Below, in pieces: positions 1 through 6,472 of a DNA stretch of 8,927 nt. The notes beneath the pieces are model-generated. The model worked only from the letters and a program-made list of their open reading frames with translations. It had not been told where the DNA came from and made no database searches. The stretch is from Planctomycetaceae bacterium (GTDB taxonomy: Bacteria > Planctomycetota > Planctomycetia > Pirellulales > Thermoguttaceae): the NCBI GenBank assembly GCA_031259095.1, contig JAIRLW010000021.1:1-8927 (forward strand). The letters run 5' to 3'. The position numbers were made by a program, and so were the translations under genes. Position 1 is the stretch's first letter. Each line of letters opens with the position of its first letter.

Positions 1-349
1 ATCTATCTTGTATCTTTGGCTACTGAGGTTGTTTTAAACAATCGTTAAGAAAATTAGGTGGAAATGAGGTTGTTTGGTCAATATTCAGACGTGTTAAAAA
101 TATTCCACTGATATATTACAAAAAATTCTTTATTGACCGCCACACCATTTTTACACTGATTTGCCGCGCACAAAAAGAGTTCTTCCCAATTTGCCTTACA
201 CATCCGATGGGAAATCGGGGATACGGTCAATAGAAAGGATTGAATTTCGAAACAAAAAAATTAGAAGTAATCAATCGTGTTGTGTTTTACAACTTTACTA
301 TTTCAAAAAACCGAAAGGAAACAACCAATTGTTTTAAAAACAATCTTAT
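1..349. other. Intergenic stretch without a supported gene
   Basis: I see no convincing gene here. Reading from the left edge, all three plus-strand frames meet a stop within about 50 bases, so at most a few C-terminal codons of a neighbour could enter, and I cannot identify one. A weak nested fold is possible: TTATTGACCG near 130-139 can pair with CGGTCAATA near 224-232, and inside it TTCCCA (183-188) with TGGGAA (208-213). At 328-344 there is a small AT-rich palindrome, ATTGTTTT-A-AAAACAAT. Apparent plus-strand reading frames starting near 277 run antisense into the large minus-strand gene and are not credible. Confidence 0.5.
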
Positions 350-386
350 GTAACTGGCGGTTTTTAATCGCCAGTTACTTTTTTTT
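350..386. terminator. Strong hairpin at the 3' end of the secretin-N-repeat gene
   Basis: GTAACTGGCG (350-359) pairs perfectly with CGCCAGTTAC (369-378) around a 9-nt loop. On the plus strand the hairpin is followed by eight T (379-386), which is a textbook intrinsic terminator for rightward transcription. It starts only 6 nt beyond the stop codon of the minus-strand gene. On that strand it is followed by ATAAGATTGTTTTT, so the U-run is delayed and interrupted. It may act in both directions, stopping the secretin-like gene and shielding it from antisense reading from the left. The hairpin is directly visible; its termination role is inferred. Confidence 0.7.
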
Positions 387-3300
387 AACGTCCCAATCCC
401 CCCGGACGTACTCCGCCGAAACCGCCGGAATTAGCGCCGAAACCTCCGCCGCGCATGATATTCAGGAACGGATTGTTACCGCCGCCGAAACCAGTGTTGC
501 CGAATCCGGTGTTACCGATTCTGTTGAATCCTCCGAATCCGGTTGCGTTACTTCCGAAACGGTTATTACTGCCGAAACCGCCAAAACTATTGCTCGACGA
601 TGATGAAACAGAAGATCGGCTGGTTGAAAATTTCACCGAATCACCGTACACATTGCCAATGGTTTGACGGGCAAGATCAGGACTAATCTTTAACGGAAGA
701 ACGGTAATAATCGTTTCTGTTTGAACCGCAATCTCATCCAACTCCTTAACAAACGCTTCGACTTGCAAGAATAACGATTCCGGCGCGGAAACAATCAACG
801 AATTTGATGGGCTATGCACACTGAGCGTCATCGTTGGTTCCGGCTCTTTGGGAGTGGCACTTCCGCCTTGACCGCCCATACGCATGAGTTGTTGAGCCAT
901 CGCTCCGGGACCGCCCTGCATTCCCGGAACCATTCCCTGCGGCATTGGCGGTATCCCCATCGGCGACGTTACGCCCGCCATCGGTGTTGGCGTTTGAATT
1001 TGATAACCGCCAGGCGTGCGTTGGTTGGAATTTCTGTTTCCGCCGGAAGTTGCCGGTGTTGCGGGATTACCGGTTCCGCCTTGAATCCGATTCGCGTACA
1101 CTTTTTCAACAACCATCAGCGCATTTTCCACACGCATATTTTGTAAAGGAATCAGCCGCGGTTTCGGACGATTCAAAATATCGCCGCCTTGAATATCCGC
1201 CTGATCAAGAATCGGTAACAGCCGTTCTATGGTTTTGTGATCCACCGGATTCGCCTGAACAAACAACGCGTTGAGACGCGATTCTGCTGAAATCGAAACC
1301 GGACCGGTTTTTTCAATGGAGTCGCCACGTGCCAGCAACCCAAGAATTTCGACGCGCTGCTCGCCTTCAAACTTTGTCGAAGTATCCAACGAACCTGCAC
1401 CGCTCACGCCAAACGTTGACGTGTTACCGGAATTCATCAATGTTTGCAATGTTTGCGCAACAACTTCCGCTGTCGAATTTTTGAGATAATAAACCTTAAG
1501 CCTTGTTTTTCCAAGCACGGATTCATCGGAAAGCATTCGGATCAATTCCTCCAGACGATTCAATGCTTCCGGGTCTTCCGAAGAAATCATCAAACCATTC
1601 GGACCGGACGAAATGACAACCGGAGCCGAAGAAGATTTGGAATCGGTTACGGAAACAGAATCGGTTTTCGAAGTTTTTGAAACTTCCTGAAGTGTTTCCA
1701 ACTGTTTCTGTAATTCGTCAATCCGTCGTTTTAGTTCTGCAGTTTCCGAAGTTTCCAACGCCTGAATCGGTTGATAAATCGGTTGGTACGGCGATTCTGT
1801 TTCGGTTATTTTCGTCTGTTGAACCGGACGATAGAAAAAGTTCGTTCTGAATTGAGTTGTCGGCGATTCTTTTTCGAAGGTCTCATCAATGAGTTCGTCC
1901 ACTGATTTTTCGTTCTTTTTATCTCTTTCCTCTTTGGGTTTCAGATCGTTGGTGGAACGCATGGGAACGATTGCGGACGGTGTTACAATTTTAATTTCAT
2001 TCTGTTCGAGTTTGGGCCAAATTTCTTTGATTTGGTCAAGAACCAACGCGGTTGCCGCCGGAGAAAGCGGAATGTTACGAATGGTCGAGGTATTGGCAAT
2101 GTTGCCGCCAATTCCGTTTTCGCCGAGTTTCTGGAGCAACGCACGGATTTCTTTAATCTGTGAAGCAGTTCCGCGAACAATTATTTGTCGGGCGGAAACA
2201 TCGGCTTCAACAGTCGGAGCCGGAATGGTCGGCGTTGTTTTGGCGGTTGAAGCGGAAGCAGTCTCTCCAACTGTTGATGTTGCAAAAAATTTCTTGATCG
2301 ATTCGACTGCGGAAAGAGGACTCAACCGTGTCAGCGGAATCACATCGATTTGCGGAACATTAAGTTGCATTTGCTTAATGGTTTCCCGAATGGTTGCATG
2401 ATTAGCGGGTCGTCCGCGAGCGATAATACCTCCGGTTTTAGCGTCCAGCGATAACCGAACATCGGGCGTTCCGGCAAGCAATGTTTGAAGAACCGCAAGT
2501 ACTCCAACCGGATCGGCAATTCCGGTATCATAAACATCAAATTGCGGCTGACCTTCAAGCAAGATATTTTTCGACGCAAAAGAACCATCTATCGTTTTGA
2601 TAATTTCTTTCGCCCGTTCAATCATATCGCCGCGGCCGGACATCCAGATTTTGGTACCGGAAATATCGACTGCGGTTCGGAGCGACGTGTCGGATTCCTC
2701 AATCGCAAGAAGTTTTCGCATAATTCCGAGCGCTTCGTCGGCGGAAAGATTTTGCATTTCAATAGTATGAATGACGCTTGAAGATAACGCATCAGGATCG
2801 TCAATCTGTCTGATAATGTCACGAATCGTCCTGAGAGTTCCGGCGGTTTCCGTAATCACGATTTGTTGCGATTTCGGTAAGGCAACCAAACTGCCTTGCG
2901 GTCCCAATAATTTTTCCGCTTCCGCCTGAATAATATCCGGCGTTGTCCGATTAAGACTAAAAACACAACGGCAGATTTCATATTTTCCACGTTCATCAAG
3001 TTCATTCGGCGTAATAGGTTCCAGCAGGTTCGGCGGAATACCATCCGGCAGATAAACAACAAACATCGTGTTACCCTTGCGAATAATGGTGTATTCCTTG
3101 AACAAAAGATAGGAATTGAGAACGTCAAGAGCTTCGACAGGCGTGTAATATTGAGTATCCGTCAGATTCAACGATCCTTGCGGAATACTATCCGCTTGAA
3201 GCGATAATCCCGCTTGATCCGCAAACCATTCGATAACATCTTTCCAAGGAGCGTATTTAAAATTAAACCGAAGTTTTTTGTCTGCTTTATTTTCTTCTGG

Positions 3301-4146
3301 TTCCTTTTCTGCGGATAACTGTTGAGATTGCGGCAATTCCTCCTGTGGTTTGGGAACAACCGATTCCGGCGATGCCGGTTCCGGCGTTGCCGATTGTGGT
3401 GTTGCCGATTGTGGTGTTGCCGATTGCGGCGTTGCCGATTGCGGTGTAACGACTGGTTCAGGCGAGGAATTCGGTGAAAAAGTTTCGTTTTTCTCTTCCT
3501 CCGCGAAAATTTCGGTAAGTATTACCGTAAAACCAAGACCAAAAATTCTATGGAGCAGCAACATTCCAGCCGCTTGCGGTTTTTTGAGCGGTTCCGGTTG
3601 TTTAACCGGCGATTCCGTGTTGATTGGCGATGTTGTATTAACCGGTGATTTCGTGTTGACTGGCGATTCCGTATTAACAGTATTAACCGAATGATCCTTA
3701 TTAACGGAAAAGTTTTTCTTTCCCGCATTTTCCTTCTCCTTTTCTTGTTCTTTGAGCGTGTCGATTCTAGTTTCGGCTTTTACCGGTTGCGGTTTGGGAA
3801 TCTCTATCGGTTTTGGCAATTCCAGCGTTGACGGCTCCGGCTGTGGCGATTCCGGTTTGGACGGTTCCGATTTTGAAAATTCCGGTTTTAGCGGCTCCGG
3901 CATTGACGGTTCCGGTTTGGACGGTTCCGGCTGCGACGGTTCAGACTTCAGCAATTCCGATTTCAGCGGTTCCGGTTTTGGCGATTCCGGTTTCAGAGAT
4001 TCGACGGCTGTTCCATTTTGTGGTTGCGTTGATGGAATTTCCGCCGTTTTTTTCCGGCAACCGAAACAACAAGTTTGGAACAAAATAAGAGTAAACAACA
4101 AAATCCTTACGAATTTTTGAGCATGGAAAAAACAGAGCATTTTCAT
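385..4146 (-). CDS. Exported multi-repeat secretin N-domain protein (GspD-like N domains, no pore domain)
   Basis: This 1253-residue protein probably acts in the cell envelope; its precise function is unknown. The start is supported by GGAGG (minus strand, 4155-4159), 8 nt before the ATG. Residues 11-30 are a hydrophobic signal or anchor, with cysteines at 26, 27 and 30 but only a poor lipobox. Residues 52-120 are Pro/Glu/Ser/Lys repeats, 155-182 are NTxSPV repeats, 195-215 are a second hydrophobic segment, and 234-255 are four TPQSA repeats. A secretin short N-terminal (STN/N0)-like domain covers about 293-368. Secretin-N-type repeats with the pattern 'IPLxxxxAxxVxxxL ... LIVxxxxxxIxxIxxLIxxLD' follow at about 387-450, 456-520, 536-597, 598-676, 686-730 (continuing at 842-875 after a charged, coiled-coil-like insert), 880-982, 994-1139, and a partial one at 1141-1176. 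Residues 1180-1253 are Ser-, Gly-, Asn- and Phe-rich. No C-terminal secretin barrel is present. Planctomycetes encode similar proteins usually annotated as secretin N-domain proteins; that family link comes from memory of the patterns. Confidence 0.8.
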   Translation of the reverse strand: MKMLCFFHAQKFVRILLFTLILFQTCCFGCRKKTAEIPSTQPQNGTAVESLKPESPKPEPLKSELLKSEPSQPEPSKPEPSMPEPLKPEFSKSEPSKPESPQPEPSTLELPKPIEIPKPQPVKAETRIDTLKEQEKEKENAGKKNFSVNKDHSVNTVNTESPVNTKSPVNTTSPINTESPVKQPEPLKKPQAAGMLLLHRIFGLGFTVILTEIFAEEEKNETFSPNSSPEPVVTPQSATPQSATPQSATPQSATPEPASPESVVPKPQEELPQSQQLSAEKEPEENKADKKLRFNFKYAPWKDVIEWFADQAGLSLQADSIPQGSLNLTDTQYYTPVEALDVLNSYLLFKEYTIIRKGNTMFVVYLPDGIPPNLLEPITPNELDERGKYEICRCVFSLNRTTPDIIQAEAEKLLGPQGSLVALPKSQQIVITETAGTLRTIRDIIRQIDDPDALSSSVIHTIEMQNLSADEALGIMRKLLAIEESDTSLRTAVDISGTKIWMSGRGDMIERAKEIIKTIDGSFASKNILLEGQPQFDVYDTGIADPVGVLAVLQTLLAGTPDVRLSLDAKTGGIIARGRPANHATIRETIKQMQLNVPQIDVIPLTRLSPLSAVESIKKFFATSTVGETASASTAKTTPTIPAPTVEADVSARQIIVRGTASQIKEIRALLQKLGENGIGGNIANTSTIRNIPLSPAATALVLDQIKEIWPKLEQNEIKIVTPSAIVPMRSTNDLKPKEERDKKNEKSVDELIDETFEKESPTTQFRTNFFYRPVQQTKITETESPYQPIYQPIQALETSETAELKRRIDELQKQLETLQEVSKTSKTDSVSVTDSKSSSAPVVISSGPNGLMISSEDPEALNRLEELIRMLSDESVLGKTRLKVYYLKNSTAEVVAQTLQTLMNSGNTSTFGVSGAGSLDTSTKFEGEQRVEILGLLARGDSIEKTGPVSISAESRLNALFVQANPVDHKTIERLLPILDQADIQGGDILNRPKPRLIPLQNMRVENALMVVEKVYANRIQGGTGNPATPATSGGNRNSNQRTPGGYQIQTPTPMAGVTSPMGIPPMPQGMVPGMQGGPGAMAQQLMRMGGQGGSATPKEPEPTMTLSVHSPSNSLIVSAPESLFLQVEAFVKELDEIAVQTETIITVLPLKISPDLARQTIGNVYGDSVKFSTSRSSVSSSSSNSFGGFGSNNRFGSNATGFGGFNRIGNTGFGNTGFGGGNNPFLNIMRGGGFGANSGGFGGVRPGGLGR
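3386..3445. repeat. Four tandem 15-bp units coding TPQSA repeats
   Basis: The 15-bp unit GTTGCCGATTGYGGY occurs four times in a row (3386-3400, 3401-3415, 3416-3430, 3431-3445), differing only at C/T positions. On the minus strand it encodes the TPQSA pentapeptide array, about residues 234-253 of the secretin-N-repeat protein. The near-identity of the units suggests recent slippage or unequal crossing over, so copy number may vary between strains. Confidence 0.85.
3608..3679. repeat. Four tandem 18-bp units coding NTxSPV/I repeats
   Basis: Four diverged 18-bp units (3608-3625, 3626-3643, 3644-3661, 3662-3679) follow the pattern GGYGATKYYGTRTTRAYY. They encode the six-residue NTESPV, NTKSPV, NTTSPI, NTESPV array of the minus-strand protein, about residues 158-181. 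They are more diverged than the 15-bp array at 3386-3445, so they are probably older. Confidence 0.75.
3821..3997. repeat. Degenerate 15-bp array coding PEPSK/PEPLK repeats
   Basis: Units of the type GGTTCCGGTTTGGAC and GGTTCCGGCATTGAC recur about every 15 bp. On the minus strand they encode pentapeptides such as PEPSK, PEPSM, PEPLK and SEPSQ, residues roughly 50-108. Such Pro/Glu/Lys/Ser linkers usually form extended spacers that hold a domain away from a membrane or wall; that role is inferred here. Confidence 0.7.
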
Positions 4147-4154
4147 TTGACAAA

Positions 4155-4159
4155 CCTCC
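4155..4159 (-). promoter_or_regulatory. Shine-Dalgarno for the secretin-N-repeat gene
   Basis: The minus strand reads GGAGG here, 8 nt before the ATG at 4146-4144. It decides the start: a second in-frame ATG two codons later (4140-4138) lies 14 nt from the motif and is less well placed. Confidence 0.75.
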
Positions 4160-4214
4160 AGAACAATACTTAAAACAGTGAATACAATTGGACAATACCA
4201 GATAATTAACCATT

Positions 4215-4220
4215 ATTATA
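4215..4220 (-). promoter_or_regulatory. Candidate -10 box of the secretin-N-repeat gene
   Basis: The minus strand carries a perfect TATAAT about 70 nt before the start codon. The -35 element at the expected 17-nt spacing (TCGATT) is weak. A transcript starting about 7 nt downstream would have a leader of roughly 60 nt containing the GGAGG motif. This is inferred from the sequence pattern only. Confidence 0.45.
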
Positions 4221-4324
4221 CCTTTTCGGACTTCAAAAATCGAGAAAAAAAGAGGAAAATGGTTAAATGCCAAAAAGAAAAATAATTTTCAGCGTAAATC
4301 GGGAAATTTCCAGATATTCCTAGT

Positions 4325-4485
4325 GGGCGCTTCTAAAAATACTTTTTCCTAACACAAATTTGATTTAAAAATCATTCATCCCCCTTTGTCTCTATCGTCT
4401 CTTGTTCAATTTTAGGGACATATAGGATTAGGGACAAATTGGGATAAATCATTCTATGATTAAAAAAGAATTTTTAAAGATCCCC
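4325..4485. repeat. MITE-like element 1, with GGGAC repeat copy A
   Basis: No gene is visible between 4147 and 4742, and much of that space is repetitive. This segment begins GGGCGCTTCTAAAAATA (4325-4341) and ends AATTTTTAAAGATCCCC (4469-4485), which are imperfect inverted ends. Its right part (4405-4485) contains TTCAATTTTAGGGAC, further GGGAC motifs and GATTAAAAAAGAATTTTT. That part closely matches another copy at 5221-5321 beyond rnhA. A shorter internal direct repeat, ACAAATTTGATTT...AATCATTC near 4354 and ACAAATTGGGATAAATCATTC near 4434, is also visible. There is no coding capacity, so any mobility would need an enzyme encoded elsewhere. The repeat identity is seen; the MITE interpretation is inferred. 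Confidence 0.5.
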
Positions 4486-4608
4486 AAGTATAAAATCGTC
4501 CGCATTGCCGACAGGTTGCCTATCTTTTATAAATGAGCGCGGATAGTTACAATGATTCAAACCTGTTCGTGATTTCTTGCAGGTCTCAATTGGAATGGAA
4601 TACTTTTA

Positions 4609-4715
4609 GGCAACTTCTAAAAACTCATTTTTTGGTCAACCGAAATCGACTAAAATCGATTTTAGTCGATTTCGGTTGATTTTAATCTGTGAAGAAATAA
4701 GTTTTTAGAAACTCC
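4609..4715. repeat. MITE-like element 2 with a perfect 44-bp palindrome
   Basis: At the centre (4636-4679) is a perfect 44-bp palindrome around ATCGAT, with arms beginning TCAACCGAAATCGAC. Outside it, TTCTAAAAACTCATTTTTT (4615-4633) is complementary at 17 of 19 positions to AAGAAATAAGTTTTTAGAA (4692-4710). The whole can fold into one long hairpin or cruciform. Its ends carry the same TTTTTAGAA box seen at 4330-4339 and 5306-5315. It lies about 30 nt upstream of rnhA. It may be a small non-autonomous mobile element, a protein-binding site or a transcription barrier. Confidence 0.7.
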
Positions 4716-4742
4716 TTTTATTTTTATGTTTTGAGTAATTCG

Positions 4743-5204
4743 ATGACACCCGAAGTAATACTTTATACAGACGGCGCGTGTAGTGGTAATCCTGGACCGG
4801 GCGGTTGGGGGTTTATCCTGCGGCATCCGAAAAGCGGTAAAGAAATTGAACGTTCCGGCGGAGAAGAAGTAACAACAAATAATCGTATGGAAATGCTCGC
4901 TGTGATCGAAGGACTCAAAGTGCTCAACAGACCAACCAATGTCGAATTGGTCAGTGATTCAAAATACGTCCTGCAAGGTCTCAAAGAATGGATGCCACAC
5001 TGGAAAGCAAACGGTTGGAAACGAAAATCAAGTGAATTATCGTCTTCGCTCAAAAATGTCGAACTTTGGCAGGAACTCGACCGCCTCGCGTCGAAACACC
5101 ACATCAAAGTTACACATGTCAAGGGTCATGCCGGGCATCCCGAAAATGAACGCTGCGACCAACTCGCCACAAACGCCGCAAAACAATTTCAACGGAAAAA
5201 TTGA
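4743..5204 (+). CDS. rnhA: Ribonuclease HI
   Basis: Cleaves the RNA strand of RNA-DNA hybrids in the cytoplasm, removing R-loops and primer remnants. The 153-residue product has the usual bacterial RNase HI length and one RNase H fold. Counting from the ATG at 4743, it begins with YTDGACSGNPGPGGWG (catalytic D10), then NNRMEM (E50), SDSKYV (D72) and HVKGHAGHPENERCDQLA (the loop histidine H129 and the fourth metal ligand D139). The basic handle region WMPHWKANGWKRK (83-95) is also present, so the enzyme should be active. An in-frame TTG at 4731 would add four residues (MSNS); I prefer the ATG because the conserved strand begins right after it. No clear Shine-Dalgarno is seen. The gene is divergent from the secretin-like gene and flanked by intergenic repeats, with no operon partner. 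Confidence 0.95.
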   Translation: MTPEVILYTDGACSGNPGPGGWGFILRHPKSGKEIERSGGEEVTTNNRMEMLAVIEGLKVLNRPTNVELVSDSKYVLQGLKEWMPHWKANGWKRKSSELSSSLKNVELWQELDRLASKHHIKVTHVKGHAGHPENERCDQLATNAAKQFQRKN

Positions 5205-5220
5205 ATTGATGATAGTTAAC

Positions 5221-5321
5221 TTCAATTTTAGGGTCAGAAGGGACTTTAGGGACGTCAGGGACGAATAAATTTTCAGGGACGAATAAATTTGGTGATTAAA
5301 AAAATTTTTTAGAAGTTCCCC
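5221..5321. repeat. GGGAC repeat copy B downstream of rnhA
   Basis: Starts 16 nt after the rnhA stop. It shares TTCAATTTTAGGG, several GGGAC motifs and the 28-bp end GATTAAAAAAATTTTTT...TCCCC with copy A at 4405-4485, in the same orientation. Inside it an 18-bp unit, TCAGGGACGAATAAATTT, is perfectly duplicated (5255-5272 and 5273-5290). The right end carries the TTTTTAGAAG box (5306-5315). No matching inverted left end is visible upstream, so this may be a truncated element. Confidence 0.6.
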
Positions 5322-5379
5322 AAAATGGTCGAGCGAAAAAATAAATTGGTCGGGAGGTATTTTTTTAGGCGATATTCTG

Positions 5380-5388
5380 TGATATACT
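5380..5388 (+). promoter_or_regulatory. Candidate extended -10 promoter of the UPF0145 gene pair
   Basis: TGATATACT fits an extended -10 (TG-N-TATACT) about 55 nt before the start of the first UPF0145 gene. The -35 region is only a T-rich stretch, which an extended -10 can tolerate. It is the best promoter-like sequence between the repeat ending at 5321 and the gene. Confidence 0.4.
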
Positions 5389-5443
5389 CATCGTAACGTG
5401 TTTGAAACTTTCAGATTATTCTTAACTCTCTTTACAAACAACC

Positions 5444-5764
5444 ATGTTTTTAGTTAACACAGAATTTGTACCCGGTAAACGGATTGTTCGGGTTTGTGGA
5501 TTGGTTCAAGGCAGTACGGTTCGCGCCAAACATATCGGTCGAGATATTGCGGCGAGTTTGAAAAATCTTGTCGGCGGCGAGCTCAAGGGTTACACCGAAC
5601 TCCTAAACGAAAGTCGCAACGAATCGCTTCGCCGAATGGTGGAACAAGCCAATAGTCTTGGCGCAAACGCGGTTTTGAATATCCGTTATGGAACCAGCGC
5701 GATTACTTCGGGCGCGTCTGAGTTGCTTTGTTACGGCACCGCAGTCGTCCTCGAAGACGCTTAG
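5444..5764 (+). CDS. UPF0145 / YbjQ-family protein, cytosolic
   Basis: A 106-residue protein, close to the 107 residues of E. coli YbjQ, the family's reference member. The family (UPF0145, sometimes called putative heavy-metal-binding) has no settled biochemical role. Visible family features are the N-terminal strand VPGKRIVRVCGLVQGSTV (9-26), the middle segment around residues 31-49 ending LVGGELKGY, the helix leading into SLGANAVLNIRYGTS, and the closing strand LLCYGTAVVL. There is no signal peptide or membrane segment. No Shine-Dalgarno precedes the ATG. The stop codon overlaps the SD of the next gene, a longer member of the same family, so the two are probably co-transcribed and translationally coupled. 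Confidence 0.85.
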   Translation: MFLVNTEFVPGKRIVRVCGLVQGSTVRAKHIGRDIAASLKNLVGGELKGYTELLNESRNESLRRMVEQANSLGANAVLNIRYGTSAITSGASELLCYGTAVVLEDA

Positions 5765-5768
5765 GAGG
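5763..5768 (+). promoter_or_regulatory. AGGAGG ribosome binding site of the membrane UPF0145 gene
   Basis: A full AGGAGG overlaps the stop codon (TAG) of the preceding gene and lies 7 nt before the ATG at 5776. It decides the start of the second gene against an in-frame ATG at 5728, which lies inside the first gene. Confidence 0.85.
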
Positions 5769-5775
5769 AAACACA

Positions 5776-6426
5776 ATGCAACCAACAATGAATACGTGGG
5801 TCGAAAAAGTTGCCTTCAGAATGGCAATCTTTTTTATGATTCTTTTACCAATTCTCTGGTTTTTTGTACCGATCACTTTATCTGTTCTTCTCGCAGGAAC
5901 CATGGAGCAGGAACAGATTGAGAAAGTGGTTGGGATGACAGCGGTGTTGTTTTTTGTCGGTACGGCGATTTTTTTTCCGCTCATGTGTATTGCCTGTTCG
6001 ATTTGGATTGAATCTGCTCACTTCAAAGCGTTGGCGATTGCGGAAGGGGAATTATCGGACATGATGCTGTCCGATCTGAAAACATTACCGCCAAACTGGA
6101 AACCTAACGGCGCCATTTTTGTTTGTGAAAATGTGGTGATCGCAAACGATTATTTCAAAACGTTTCTCTGGTTTTTCCGAAAAATTATTGGAGGACATTC
6201 TCGAAGTTTTGAACGTTTAATCGAACGCGGACGACGTGAGGCAACCGTGCGATTACTTCGTAAAGCCAAAGAATGCGGCGCCAATGTTGTTTGGAATGTA
6301 CGTTATGAAACCTCCATTGTCCGAACCGATTACAGTTGGGCCGGAGGAGGAAACAATAATAGTACCCAATCAATGGCTGGCGTCGAAATGATCGCGTATG
6401 GGACAGCGTTTTTAGTAGAGAGTTGA
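5776..6426 (+). CDS. Membrane-anchored UPF0145 (YbjQ-like) protein
   Basis: A 216-residue protein. Two hydrophobic segments (about residues 15-40 and 54-78) form a membrane hairpin, followed by a soluble domain resembling UPF0145: NGAIFVCENVVIAN (111-124), FRKIIGGHSRSFERLI (134-149), a helix leading to ECGANVVWNVRYETS (166-180), and the final strand MIAYGTAFLVE. These segments parallel SLGANAVLNIRYGTS and LLCYGTAVVLE of the upstream protein, so the two genes look like an old duplication with a membrane module added to the second. An insertion rich in Gly/Asn/Ser (about 184-200) sits before the last strand. The function is unknown; metal binding or envelope-stress roles are guesses from family naming. 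The stop codon lies inside the first unit of a 14-bp tandem repeat. Confidence 0.8.
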   Translation: MQPTMNTWVEKVAFRMAIFFMILLPILWFFVPITLSVLLAGTMEQEQIEKVVGMTAVLFFVGTAIFFPLMCIACSIWIESAHFKALAIAEGELSDMMLSDLKTLPPNWKPNGAIFVCENVVIANDYFKTFLWFFRKIIGGHSRSFERLIERGRREATVRLLRKAKECGANVVWNVRYETSIVRTDYSWAGGGNNNSTQSMAGVEMIAYGTAFLVES

Positions 6427-6472
6427 TAGTGGAGAGTTGATCGTGGAGAGTTGATAGTGGAGAGTTGAGAGT
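6418..6472. repeat. Tandem 14-bp repeat, four units
   Basis: Units GAGAGTTGATAGTG run from 6418, 6432, 6446 and 6460; the second has one change and the last is degenerate. The first unit supplies the last two codons and the stop (TGA) of the membrane UPF0145 gene, so the array grew into or out of the gene's 3' end. A related array in the opposite orientation lies at 6525-6552, so together they form a long imperfect inverted repeat. Confidence 0.85.

Noticed and set aside
814..2401. Several plus-strand reading frames of 70-170 codons inside the large minus-strand gene
   Set aside because: They overlap a continuous, domain-rich minus-strand gene; their sequences show no family motifs and no initiation signals.
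3350..4120. Plus-strand reading frames with Gly/Ser/Asp- or Ala/Pro-rich repeats opposite the secretin-N-repeat gene
   Set aside because: They are antisense images of the low-complexity 15- and 18-bp arrays of the minus-strand gene, with no SD and no recognisable domain.
4500..4608. A rnhA promoter around TTGCCT/TTTATAAA or TTGCAG/TACTTT
   Set aside because: The boxes are poor or badly spaced, and the long palindrome lies between them and the gene, so I cannot support a promoter call.
5728..5775. An upstream in-frame start for the second UPF0145 gene
   Set aside because: It would overlap the first gene and add an Arg-rich stretch; the AGGAGG at 5763-5768 points to the ATG at 5776.
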